NCBI RefSeq assembly: GCF_902374955.1 | Contig: NZ_CABKRX010000119.1 | Location: 1-31,287 of the forward strand | DNA from: Bacillus massilioanorexius | GTDB lineage: Bacteria > Bacillota > Bacilli > Bacillales > DSM-1321 | Direction: 5' to 3' | Length of the DNA: 31,287 nt | Shown: positions 16,137-24,786 of the stretch, in pieces | How positions within the stretch are numbered: the stretch's first letter is position 1 | How the letters are laid out: every line of letters starts with the position of its first letter | Notes under the pieces: generated by a model | Told to the model about the DNA's origin: nothing | Database searches by the model: none | The model's input: only the letters and a program-made list of their open reading frames with translations | Position numbers and translations under genes: made by a program

Positions 16137-17176
16137 TGGAAAAGCTTCGTATTGGTATTATTGGAGCAGGAGAAATAGCTGTTAATCGTCATATACCAGC
16201 ATTAAATTTATTGCATGAGCGAGTAATGATAATGGCTATTTGTGATATCGATATTCAAAAAGCAAACCGAGTTGCAACCAAATTTCAGATTCCTTTTGTT
16301 AGTACGGACTATAAAGAATTATTAACTAAAGTAGATGCCATTATTATTTGTACGCCGAATAAATTTCATTCGGAGATAGCTGTATTTGCCTTACAAGCAA
16401 ACGTACATGTGTTTTGTGAAAAACCGATGGCTCTATCTAAAAAAGAATGTCATGCAATGCTTTCAACTGCACATTTAACCAAAAAGATCTTAACGATTGG
16501 ATATCACTATCGTTTTATGAAAGAAGCTCAAGGTGCTAAGAAATTATTGGATAGTGGTATTATTGGCAAACCATTAGTAGTAAGGGTTCAAGCTCTTAGA
16601 CGCAGAATGATGCCAAATTGGGGTGTGTTTACGAATAAAGAGCTTCAAGGTGGAGGAAGCTTAATGGATTATGGCTGCCATCTATTAGACTTAGCATTAT
16701 GGCTTATTGGAAGTAAAGTACCTCTAGAAATCGTGGGTAAAACCTATAATTCTCTTGGAAAATCAAAAAATCAAGTAAATCAGTGGGGACCGTTTGATCA
16801 TACCACATTTGATGTGGATGATCATGTTACCGCATATATCACATTCGAGAATGGTCTTTCATTACTACTTGAAACCTCGTGGTTAAATAATATCGAGGAA
16901 GAAGTAATAGAAACCGTTAGCATCTCTGGTGATTTAGGAGGCATTTCTGTTTTTCCTTTAGTAATGAATTATTCAAAAGAAGGAATGTTGTTTAATAGTG
17001 AGGCTGTATGGATTCCCGGAAGCGAGGAACCTGGTATTGCTCAAATGAAAAACTTTATTGAGGCATGTCTAGGGAATGAAGAGCTTATTGTTAAACCCGA
17101 AGAAGCGTTACTTGTTTCTGGCATCATTGAAAAAATATATGAAAGCAGTGAAGTACAGCACGCCGTACAATATTAA
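16136..17176 (+). CDS. Gfo/Idh/MocA-family oxidoreductase (second copy)
   Basis: 346 aa. Rossmann motif GIIGAGEIA (residues 7-15), E95-K96-P97, and D178/H182 in LMDYGCHLLDLA. It shares the fold of its neighbour, but the sequences are clearly divergent, especially after residue 120, so they are more likely to act on different intermediates than to be a recent duplication. A pair like this can work as an oxidation step followed by a reduction of the released keto-sugar; that is inference. It is translationally coupled to the preceding gene. Confidence 0.88.
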   Translation: MEKLRIGIIGAGEIAVNRHIPALNLLHERVMIMAICDIDIQKANRVATKFQIPFVSTDYKELLTKVDAIIICTPNKFHSEIAVFALQANVHVFCEKPMALSKKECHAMLSTAHLTKKILTIGYHYRFMKEAQGAKKLLDSGIIGKPLVVRVQALRRRMMPNWGVFTNKELQGGGSLMDYGCHLLDLALWLIGSKVPLEIVGKTYNSLGKSKNQVNQWGPFDHTTFDVDDHVTAYITFENGLSLLLETSWLNNIEEEVIETVSISGDLGGISVFPLVMNYSKEGMLFNSEAVWIPGSEEPGIAQMKNFIEACLGNEELIVKPEEALLVSGIIEKIYESSEVQHAVQY

Positions 17177-17223
17177 CGAAGTGATTTGCTAAAAGATATG
17201 GGCAAAAGAGAGGATGGAATAGA

Positions 17224-18192
17224 ATGAAATTAGGAGTCTTTACCGTATTATTTGAAGGGCGTTCATTTGTAGAAATGTTGGATTATGTCAGTGAATCGGG
17301 TATTCAAGCAATTGAAATTGGAACGGGAAATTATCCAGGAAATGCTTTTTGTAATGTAGATGCACTACTTCAAGATGAAAACCTTCGCCAAACATATGCA
17401 AACGAAATAGCTTCTAGAGGACTAGTGATCTCTGCTTTTAGCTGTCATGGTAATCCACTTTCTCCAGATAAAATATTTGCTAAACAATCTCATGACATTT
17501 TTAAAAAGACTGTTCAGCTTGCTGAGCTAATGGAAGTACCTGTAGTGAATTGTTTTTCAGGAACACCTGGAGATCATGAGGAAGCACGTTATCCAAATTG
17601 GCCTGTTGTTCCTTGGCCTAATGAATATAGTGATGTTCTAAAATGGCAATGGGAGGAGAAGTTAGTTCCTTATTGGAGAGAATGGGGTCAGTATGCAAAG
17701 GATCATCATGTTAAAGTTGGATTAGAGCTTCATGGAGGATTCCTTGTTCATACACCATACACTTTATTAAAGTTAAGAGAGCTAACATGTGATGCAATAG
17801 GAGCAAACCTCGATCCAAGTCATTTGTGGTGGCAAGGAATTAATCCTGTAGCGGCTATTAAGTTACTAGGAAAAGAAAATGCCATTCATCATTTTCATGC
17901 AAAAGATACATATATTGACCAGAATCAAGTGAATATGTACGGACTAACTGACATGCAGCCTTATAGTAGTGTTCAAACAAGAGCATGGACATTTAGATCA
18001 GTTGGATGCGGTCATAGTTTACAAGAATGGTCAGACATGATGAGTGCACTTCGACAATATGGATATGATTATGTTGTAAGTATTGAGCATGAAGATCCTT
18101 TAATGTCAATTGAAGAAGGGTTTACTCGAGCTGTTAGGAATTTAAAATCTGTTTTGATTGAAGAACCACCACCAAATTTATGGTGGGTGTGA
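17224..18192 (+). CDS. Sugar phosphate isomerase/epimerase-like TIM-barrel enzyme
   Basis: 322 aa, AP-endonuclease-2/xylose-isomerase-like TIM barrel. The expected metal-site acidic residues are visible: E168 (VGLELHGG), D197 (ANLDPSHLWWQG), a His cluster at 222-225 (HHFHAKD) and E288 (SIEHEDP). Members include isomerases, epimerases, dehydratases (IolE) and 3-keto-glycoside-cleaving enzymes. Its position after two Gfo/Idh/MocA enzymes suggests it acts on a keto-sugar intermediate. The start is supported by GAGAGGATGG. It is the last gene of the operon, with no clear terminator of its own directly after it. Confidence 0.87.
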   Translation: MKLGVFTVLFEGRSFVEMLDYVSESGIQAIEIGTGNYPGNAFCNVDALLQDENLRQTYANEIASRGLVISAFSCHGNPLSPDKIFAKQSHDIFKKTVQLAELMEVPVVNCFSGTPGDHEEARYPNWPVVPWPNEYSDVLKWQWEEKLVPYWREWGQYAKDHHVKVGLELHGGFLVHTPYTLLKLRELTCDAIGANLDPSHLWWQGINPVAAIKLLGKENAIHHFHAKDTYIDQNQVNMYGLTDMQPYSSVQTRAWTFRSVGCGHSLQEWSDMMSALRQYGYDYVVSIEHEDPLMSIEEGFTRAVRNLKSVLIEEPPPNLWWV

Positions 18193-18206
18193 ATAATACG
18201 GAATTA

Positions 18207-18322
18207 TAATTGTGTTTATTTTGGGACTCATTTAGGTAATCTTGAAGTTTCTTTAAATAACTTGGATCGTTTACCATGTCACCTACAATCTTATATATTC
18301 TATTGTTGATAATGTAGTAAGT
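18207..18322 (-). pseudogene. Possible remnant of an unidentified small gene
   Basis: Downstream of the isomerase, the minus strand has a protein-like open frame reading IINNRIYKIVGDMVNDPSYL, then KKLQDYLNESQ, but no start codon with an SD. A TGA stops the frame at 18323-18325. I do not recognise the family. The rest of the stretch 18193-18496 shows no intact gene. Confidence 0.3.
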
Positions 18323-18496
18323 TCATTTTTCTCTCACGTGCCAAGTCACCTCAGCACTTTGTGTTTATGTAATTTCACTTGTCCTGGTACTAGTGAAGGA
18401 GTCATACACTTTCCGCTAAACTCAAGACTTTTTTATGCTTTTTTCACTGAAGCCATGTAAAAGAAGTAATAAATTACAGAGTTATTTCATAGAAAA

Positions 18497-18544
18497 AAAC
18501 GAAATGGAAAAGGGTTGTGTATTAAACTCTTTTCCATTTCGTTT
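18497..18544 (-). terminator. Terminator of the catalase gene
   Basis: Perfect 16-bp stem AAACGAAATGGAAAAG (18497-18512) / CTTTTCCATTTCGTTT (18529-18544). Read on the minus strand it runs into seven Ts. It may also end the plus-strand sugar operon. Confidence 0.85.
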
Positions 18545-18577
18545 AAAAGCTTTGATATTCATCGCATAAGGGTTGAT

Positions 18578-20083
18578 TTATTTAGCAGCTTCAATCTCAC
18601 TTACAGGGATACCGAGAGCTTTAGCTACACCTTCTCCGTATGCAGGATCGGCTTTGTAGCAGTTGTTGATATGTCTTAATTGTACTTCTTTAGTCGTTCC
18701 TTGCATATTTCGTGCTGTATTTTCGAAAAGTACTTGCTGTTGTTCCGGTGTCATGATATTGAATAACTTACCAGGTTGAGTATAATAATCATCGTCATCC
18801 TCACGGAAATTCCACTCATAACCATCACCTACAATTGGAAGCGGTGGCTCTTTATATTCTGGTTGTTCCTGCCATTCTCCATAACTATTTGGTTCGTAAT
18901 GCTTTGTGCTGCCCATATTACCATCGACTCTCATAGCTCCATCACGATGGTATGAATGAACATGTTTCGCTCCTCTTGGAGAGTTAACAGGAATTTGCCA
19001 GTGATTCACACCTAGACGATAACGTTGTGTATCTCCATATGAGAATAAACGACCTTGTAGCATTTTATCAGGTGAGAAGCCAATACCAGGGACAATAGTT
19101 GTTGGAGCAAAGGCGGCTTGCTCAACGTCTGCAAAATAGTTATCTGGATTACGGTTTAACTCAAACTCTCCAACTTCAATTAGAGGAAATTCACTCTTAT
19201 ACCATACTTTTGTTAAATCGAATGGATTATAAGGCATTTGTCTTGCTTGTTCTTCCGTCATGATTTGTATATACATTTTCCATTTAGGGAAATCACCACG
19301 TTCAATGGCTTCATATAGATCTCTTTGGTGACTTTCACGATCTTTACCTACGATTACCTCTGCTTCTTGATCAGATAAGTTCTCTATTCCTTGCTGTGTA
19401 ATAAAATGGAATTTTACCCAATGTCTTTCATTGTTTGCGTTAATAAAGCTGTATGTATGACTTCCAAAGCCATGCATATTTCGATAGCTTTTAGGAATAC
19501 CACGATCACTCATAGTGATTGTTACTTGATGAAGTGCTTCAGGTAAGGAAGACCAAAAATCCCAGTTGTTTTGAGCGCTTCGCATGTTTGTACGAGGATC
19601 ACGTTTAACGGCATGGTTTAAATCTGGGAATTGTTTAGGATCTCTGAAAAAGAATACAGGTGTGTTGTTACCAACAAGATCCCAGTTTCCTTCTTCTGTA
19701 TAGAATTTCATAGCAAAGCCACGTATATCTCTTTCTGCATCGGCTGCGCCACGTTCTCCAGCAACAGTGGAAAAACGAACAAACATTTCAGTCTGTTTGC
19801 CTACTTCTGAGAAAATAGCAGCTCTTGTATATTTAGTAATATCATTTGTAACAGTAAATGTTCCGAATGCCCCAGAGCCTTTAGCATGCATACGACGTTC
19901 AGGAATTACTTCTCGGTCAAAATGTGCCATTTTTTCAATAAACCAAACGTCCTGCATTAAAACGGGACCTCTAGGACCTGCAGTCATGGTATTCTGATTA
20001 TCAGCTACTGGTGCACCAAATGCAGATGTTAATCTTTTTTTCTGATCTTCATTTTGAACATTTTTTTTGTTATTTTCATCCAT
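18578..20083 (-). CDS. katA: Monofunctional haem catalase
   Basis: 501 aa from the ATG at 20083, preceded by AAAGGAGG; an open frame extends 43 codons upstream without a usable start. Catalytic His66 lies in RRMHAKGSGAFG, the active-site Asn in GNNTPVFFFRDP (residues 138-149), and the proximal haem-ligand Tyr349 in RLFSYGDTQR. This is a small-subunit (clade 3) catalase that disproportionates hydrogen peroxide in the cytoplasm. The symbol is by similarity to Bacillus KatA; a paralogue name is possible. I searched by eye for a PerR box (TTATAAT-type dyad) upstream and did not find a convincing one. Confidence 0.93.
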   Translation of the reverse strand: MDENNKKNVQNEDQKKRLTSAFGAPVADNQNTMTAGPRGPVLMQDVWFIEKMAHFDREVIPERRMHAKGSGAFGTFTVTNDITKYTRAAIFSEVGKQTEMFVRFSTVAGERGAADAERDIRGFAMKFYTEEGNWDLVGNNTPVFFFRDPKQFPDLNHAVKRDPRTNMRSAQNNWDFWSSLPEALHQVTITMSDRGIPKSYRNMHGFGSHTYSFINANNERHWVKFHFITQQGIENLSDQEAEVIVGKDRESHQRDLYEAIERGDFPKWKMYIQIMTEEQARQMPYNPFDLTKVWYKSEFPLIEVGEFELNRNPDNYFADVEQAAFAPTTIVPGIGFSPDKMLQGRLFSYGDTQRYRLGVNHWQIPVNSPRGAKHVHSYHRDGAMRVDGNMGSTKHYEPNSYGEWQEQPEYKEPPLPIVGDGYEWNFREDDDDYYTQPGKLFNIMTPEQQQVLFENTARNMQGTTKEVQLRHINNCYKADPAYGEGVAKALGIPVSEIEAAK

Positions 20084-20377
20084 ATATGTAGCCTCCTTTA
20101 GCTTTATACTTAAATTGTATATTAATTTTATCACTTTAATAGTTACACATTTTCGAATTTTTGCACTTAAATATTGCGTTAATGTGAAAAAATCGGATGA
20201 TATATTAATCAAAACTTAAGATGAAAGGGAAGATTGAAATATTTATCAATAAATTTGATAATATATGTTTTCAAAGAAAGAATTAATTCTGTATGGAAGG
20301 GCTGAATACGCAATAGTCATAACAAGTAGTTTATGTATTTCATATACTGTATGAAAAATGCCTAAGGGAGATCGTAT

Positions 20378-21523
20378 ATGAATACTATTGATGATTCATT
20401 CCTACAAGCAATCCAAAAACGTATTCCTAGTTCTGCGGAAATTTTAAAGATTAATGGTTCACAAGCTATATTAGTTGTGGATTTAGATGGTGACTATCAA
20501 GATGAGTTAGTGGCTCTTTATAGGAATTTAGATGAAAATTATGTACTCATTTTAAAGAGGGAGAATGACAATTGGAAAAACCTTGTTCATTTTCGAGGTA
20601 AAGGAAATAGCGTTACAGATTTATTTGCCGTTCCAATTTCAAATAATAAGCAAAATGATTTAGTTATTGGCTGGCAAATTAAGGACGAGGGATCAGTTTT
20701 AGATATCATTCATCAAACTTCTAACGGTTTCGTTCATTTATTACCTGAAGAGTATTTCTATACTAGTTCAAAAGAAACTCTGATAAAACTTCAAAATGAA
20801 CGAAAGGCGCAAAACCATTCATATAATAGATATATTATTGATAAAAAAATAGGTGATGTTAATGGGGATGGGATTAAAGATACGGTTTATTTAACAAGCA
20901 ATCAACAAGAGGTAGAAACATATGTTCAAGATCTTAAACTTACGGTTGAAGATGGTAGAACAAAAGAAAAGAAAAGCATTATTCTGAAAAATAATTCAGG
21001 ATATGATCCAACCATATTTTTAGGCGATTTTACTAGAGATAAAGCTTTAGATATTTTAGTAGTTACAAGTACTGGTGGAAGTGGGGGAACCATTACAGCC
21101 TCGATTTACTCTTTCTTAGATCATACATTCGATTTGCTTTTTGATTCAGAAGATTTTAATGCTCGCTTTGTATATAACATTTGTTATATGGATAATTATA
21201 AGGTAGAAATAATTAGCAACGTGTTAAATCGAAAATTTATTATTGACCTTTTCAATCGCGACACTAATTATTTATCTCAACTATATAATGAGGACGGAAC
21301 ATTAAAAAAGCACGTACAAGGTTTTGCATCGGGCTTAACGGGGTTATATCCTATTGATTTTGAACGTGACGGTATTTATGAATTGAGTGCATATCAAAAT
21401 TTAAGTGGTCTGTATAGTGCGGATCGATTTGGTTATATTCAAACTGACTTAAAGTGGAATGGTCAAAAAATCATTCCTTATCGACAAACGATGAATATTT
21501 TGGGGATGGAGATTAAAACTTAA
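20378..21523 (+). CDS. VCBS/FG-GAP-like calcium-motif protein, function unknown
   Basis: 381 aa with AAGGGAGAT before the ATG. It contains repeated acidic loops: DLDGDYQDE (35-43), DVNGDGIKD (160-168), DFTRDKALD (217-225) and DFERDGIYE (327-335). The first two match the DxDxDG calcium-loop pattern; the last two are degenerate. Such loops recur in beta-propeller FG-GAP/VCBS proteins, which are normally extracellular. Unusually, no signal peptide or membrane segment is seen, so it is either cytosolic or exported by an unknown route. It is divergent from catalase and followed by a terminator. Confidence 0.65.
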   Translation: MNTIDDSFLQAIQKRIPSSAEILKINGSQAILVVDLDGDYQDELVALYRNLDENYVLILKRENDNWKNLVHFRGKGNSVTDLFAVPISNNKQNDLVIGWQIKDEGSVLDIIHQTSNGFVHLLPEEYFYTSSKETLIKLQNERKAQNHSYNRYIIDKKIGDVNGDGIKDTVYLTSNQQEVETYVQDLKLTVEDGRTKEKKSIILKNNSGYDPTIFLGDFTRDKALDILVVTSTGGSGGTITASIYSFLDHTFDLLFDSEDFNARFVYNICYMDNYKVEIISNVLNRKFIIDLFNRDTNYLSQLYNEDGTLKKHVQGFASGLTGLYPIDFERDGIYELSAYQNLSGLYSADRFGYIQTDLKWNGQKIIPYRQTMNILGMEIKT

Positions 21524-21578
21524 GATGACATAGCCTAATATATTGAAAGATGAATGGATGAGAGTGTATGTCAAAAAG

Positions 21579-21610
21579 GAAAGCCTGATTTAATTAAAAA
21601 TCAGGCTTTC
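21579..21610. terminator. Bidirectional terminator
   Basis: 13-bp stem GAAAGCCTGATTT (21579-21591) / AAATCAGGCTTTC (21598-21610). The minus-strand side is followed by a five-T run. It lies between convergent genes. Confidence 0.85.
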
Positions 21611-21684
21611 TTCAATAGGTGAAATAAGTTTAGTATATTCACCTAAATGGTGTGAATTATTTCTGTTTACTGATTAGATACTAA

Positions 21685-23049
21685 TCAATCTATATGCATC
21701 ATTTTTGTGATTTTCTTCGAGAATGCTAGAAGAATTAAACCAAGTAAAATTGCCATACCACCGATTGCTGCAAATACTTCGAAGTAACCTAGTTTTTGTG
21801 TTACTGAAGCAAGTTGTCCAGCAAGAATATTTGCGATACCTGAACTTGCTAACCAAACACCCATTAGTAGTGAAGCAAGTTTCACAGGAGCGATACGGCT
21901 AACTGTAGATAATCCAACTGGTGATAGGAATAACTCACCTATAGTGTGGAACATGTATGTTAATACAATGAAAATGATGTGCGCTTTATTTACTACTTCT
22001 GCTTCGTTGCTTCCAGTACCTAATACGGCTACTAAAAGAACCATATAACCTACACCTAGAAGAATCATACCAATTGCCATCTTAACTGGTGAAGGTAAAT
22101 CACCGCGTTTAGAGCGAGCAAGTTTAACCCAAAGCATTGATACTAGCGGAGCTAATAAGATGATGAACAATGGATTTACTGATTGGAACCATGGTGTTGG
22201 AATTTCAAAACCAAAGATTGTACGATCTACAAATTTATCCGTATAAAGTGTTAATGAACTTCCGGCTTGTTCAAAACCTGCCCAGAAGAAGATAACAATA
22301 CTAGCTAAAATAAGAATTGCCACTGTACGTTGTTTTTCGATAGATGTAAGGGGTCTGTTTTTCGCTTCAACATCACCAACAACTTCGTTACGACTTGGTT
22401 TTTTACCAAGATCACCTAAGTATTTGTTACCAAGTGTGTTGAATAGAACTTGTCCAATTACCATACCGATTGAAGAAATTAAGAATCCGTACTTGTAACC
22501 ATATACGAATACATCGCCTTGCATACCACCCATAATTTTGTCTGTTACAAGTGCAATAATTAATGGTGCGATGAATGCCCCAAGGTTAATACCCATATAG
22601 AAAATTGTAAATGCAGCATCTCGTTTTGGATCATTCTCTTCATATAACTCACCAACAAGAGTTGAGATATTAGGTTTGAAGAATCCATTACCAATAATTA
22701 ATAATGCTAGACCTGTGTACATAGACCATTGTGCATCACCTAAGAACATGATGAAGTTACCAAGGGCCATTGATATACCACCAAGAGTAATAGCAAGACG
22801 TTTTCCTAAGTACATATCAGATAACCAGCCACCAACTAATGGGGCTAAGTAACAAGCACCAGTATAGAAACCATAAATGCTTAACGCTACGGTTGAGCTC
22901 ATGCCCAAACCGCCTTCAATCAATTCTTTTGTTAAATAAAGAACAAGAATACCTCTCATTCCATAGTAACTAAATCGTTCCCACATCTCTGTGAAGAAGA
23001 GTAAATATAACCCTGGTGGGTGTTTACTTACGTTTTTCTGTTTATTCAT
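21685..23049 (-). CDS. dtpT: Proton-dependent di-/tripeptide transporter (POT/PTR family)
   Basis: 454 aa, similar in length to lactococcal DtpT. The proton-coupling motif E21-x-x-E24-R25-F26 (FFTEMWERFSYYGMR) is intact. The PTR2 signature region reads GNGFFKPNISTLVG, then FTIFYMGINLGAF. It imports short peptides with protons through the cell membrane. The start follows AGGAGG at 9-nt spacing. A long inverted repeat lies just upstream of the SD, suggesting post-transcriptional or operator-based control. It is monocistronic, with a shared terminator downstream. Confidence 0.92.
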   Translation of the reverse strand: MNKQKNVSKHPPGLYLLFFTEMWERFSYYGMRGILVLYLTKELIEGGLGMSSTVALSIYGFYTGACYLAPLVGGWLSDMYLGKRLAITLGGISMALGNFIMFLGDAQWSMYTGLALLIIGNGFFKPNISTLVGELYEENDPKRDAAFTIFYMGINLGAFIAPLIIALVTDKIMGGMQGDVFVYGYKYGFLISSIGMVIGQVLFNTLGNKYLGDLGKKPSRNEVVGDVEAKNRPLTSIEKQRTVAILILASIVIFFWAGFEQAGSSLTLYTDKFVDRTIFGFEIPTPWFQSVNPLFIILLAPLVSMLWVKLARSKRGDLPSPVKMAIGMILLGVGYMVLLVAVLGTGSNEAEVVNKAHIIFIVLTYMFHTIGELFLSPVGLSTVSRIAPVKLASLLMGVWLASSGIANILAGQLASVTQKLGYFEVFAAIGGMAILLGLILLAFSKKITKMMHID

Positions 23050-23075
23050 AAGTTGTTTCCTCCTGAAAATTTTTA

Positions 23076-23139
23076 CTGCTAAAAAGTTATAATAGAATGA
23101 AAATTCACATCACGAGATTCTGTTATAAATTTTTAGCAG
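23076..23139 (-). promoter_or_regulatory. Long inverted repeat in the dtpT leader
   Basis: 23-nt arms at 23076-23098 and 23117-23139, matching at 21 of 23 positions (one mismatch is a G-U pair in RNA), with an 18-nt loop. The structure ends only about 10 nt before the dtpT SD. It could stabilise the message, occlude the SD, or be an operator. Confidence 0.6.
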
Positions 23140-23399
23140 GTATTGATTTAGATTGAATGAAGCTTTTAATACTTTAATTGTATAAAGCAACAAAACTTAT
23201 TATTATAATAAAACACTTTTTGGATTCTCTTAAAAAAATAGTGTATTAAGTTTTTTCCTAATATTTTTTATTATTTTTGAATTCTTATTTCATTAGCTGT
23301 CTTCACCAAAAGATTTCAGAAAAATGATAATTATAAGACTTATAGCGCGTTCTTCATAGTGGTATTTTTGTAAAATGGTTTTGGAATCTATTAAAAGGA
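23140..23399. other. AT-rich intergenic region
   Basis: No gene is seen. It must contain the dtpT promoter (minus strand). Several A/T runs are present but no clear -35/-10 pair can be chosen. Confidence 0.4.
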
Positions 23400-23597
23400 A
23401 TGATGACTACTAATGGGGACTATTCAAAGATTTTAGTAAAGGATAAATCAGTTGATCAAAACTATATATTAGGTGAAAAACTTATCTATGGTCTAGAGCA
23501 GTATTCAGGAGGAAACTGGGTAAGTTATTATATGAGTACCTATAAAAATGGCAAAGTAAGTAGGGGAAACCTTCTTTTTTTAATGTATTATTCATAA
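23400..23597 (+). pseudogene. Fragment of an unidentified protein
   Basis: A 65-codon frame reads like a real protein interior (VDQNYILGEKLIYGLEQYSG, GNWVSYYMSTYKNGKV). It lacks a signal peptide or other natural N-terminus, and its ATG directly abuts the only SD-like AAAGGA. The 3' end is followed at once by a good terminator, so it looks like the surviving end of a 5'-deleted gene. Family not recognised. It could still be a small intact gene. Confidence 0.4.
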
Positions 23598-23605
23598 TGA
23601 ACAAG

Positions 23606-23652
23606 AGGCTGTTATAAAAGCGATGAAAACTCCTTTTGTAACAGCCTTTTTT
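23606..23652 (+). terminator. Terminator after the gene fragment
   Basis: 15-bp stem AGGCTGTTATAAAAG (23606-23620) / CTTTTGTAACAGCCT (23633-23647) with one wobble pair, then a T-run. Confidence 0.85.
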
Positions 23653-23816
23653 AAGATTGTATAACGTGCAATGTTGTTTTGTATGTTTCGCGAAGTGGTT
23701 TTCACATGGGAAGAAATCAACCATTCGTATTACACTAAATAGTCTTTCTTGGTCTGAGACGTAGAAGACTCTCACGTAATAGCTGTATAAATGTAAAAGC
23801 GTAAGTTCAACTTTGT

Positions 23817-24395
23817 TCATGCTAATAATTGTTTATAGATTATATTTGCAACTTCCAAATAGCCCTTGGAATTCGGGTGAATACGATCTTTTGACCAAAA
23901 TGTTTTTTCTTTAGTTAATGGGTGATCCCAAAAATTAAAATGAATGAATTCATATTTTGCACTAAGTGACTGTATTATTTGATTTGCTTCTACTAATTGT
24001 GCTTGAACTAATTGTTTTTGTGGTAAACGTAATGGCAGTCTAAATGTAAAATCAGGAAGGTTGGCTATAAGTATTTTAGCTCCCGTTTTACTTAAAGAGT
24101 CTATCATGTATTCCATTTCTATTTTATATTCTTTACTGTTCCATTTTCCTTTTAATACATCGTTCGCTCCTGCTATTAGACTGACCATACTAGGCTCTAA
24201 GGCTAAAGCTTTGGTTAATTGCTGCTCTCGAATTTCTTTTGTTAATAATCCTCTTTTTGCCAGATTAGTGTATTTTAGTTTTGGCTCATGTAATAGCGCA
24301 AAATATTCAACCCAGCTTTTTAGTGACACACCATCAATCTCATCGCCTATTCCTTCTGTAAAGCTATCTCCCATGGCAACGAATTCATTTAACAT
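23817..24395 (-). CDS. SGNH/GDSL-family hydrolase
   Basis: 192 aa, a single SGNH domain. Catalytic Ser11 lies in block I (AMGDSFTEG), Gly49 in block II (NLAKRGL), Asn78 in block III (IAGANDV), and D170/H173 in block V (KDRIHPNSKGY). These enzymes are lipases, esterases or deacetylases for lipids or polysaccharide acetyl groups. No signal peptide is seen, so the protein is probably cytosolic. The start is supported by AGAGGTG six nt before the ATG. The substrate is unknown. Confidence 0.88.
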   Translation of the reverse strand: MLNEFVAMGDSFTEGIGDEIDGVSLKSWVEYFALLHEPKLKYTNLAKRGLLTKEIREQQLTKALALEPSMVSLIAGANDVLKGKWNSKEYKIEMEYMIDSLSKTGAKILIANLPDFTFRLPLRLPQKQLVQAQLVEANQIIQSLSAKYEFIHFNFWDHPLTKEKTFWSKDRIHPNSKGYLEVANIIYKQLLA

Positions 24396-24746
24396 ATTTT
24401 ACACCTCTTAAATTTAATATATTTACAATTATACTATAAAATGGAATTTGTCGTTTGCGCGTTAAAATCAAGATTGTAGGTTGAATTCTGCTCCTGGAGT
24501 CTCGTATCTTATTCCAATCAACTGCACTGGTTTTATTCACCGAACGTTTTGAAAAGCAATAATCTTTACAGCCAAAATCAAAAGATAGAGTAACGAAGAC
24601 TCTGCTCCATATGATGAATGGATGTAAAATTAAACTGTATTGTTCTATAAGGTATATTTCTCTCTCGACAGAAAATGACCTTTAAATGTTATTTGGATTA
24701 GGTTTGATTCATGATTTAGTTGTCTTACGAATTTAAGTTAACTAAA
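24396..24746. other. Intergenic region between two minus-strand genes
   Basis: No gene is seen in these 351 bases. A TATAAT box on the minus strand near 24433 may be the -10 of the SGNH hydrolase gene. Confidence 0.4.
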
Positions 24747-24774
24747 AATCGGTAGAAGTCACATTCTACCGATT
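24747..24774 (-). terminator. Terminator of the helD-like gene
   Basis: 11-bp stem AATCGGTAGAA (24747-24757) / TTCTACCGATT (24764-24774) with a 6-nt loop; read on the minus strand it ends in TTTTT. Confidence 0.85.
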
Positions 24775-24786
24775 GGATTTATTTAT

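Noticed and set aside
20084..20230. Search for a PerR box upstream of catalase
   Set aside because: No convincing TTATAAT-type dyad found by eye.
20243..20261. Dyad TTATCAA-N5-TTGATAA between katA and the Ca-motif gene
   Set aside because: The half-sites are in the opposite order to an Fnr box and the arms are short; probably chance in AT-rich DNA.
23482..23820. 112-codon minus-strand frame
   Set aside because: No SD, odd composition, and it overlaps both the terminator at 23606-23652 and the opposing gene fragment.
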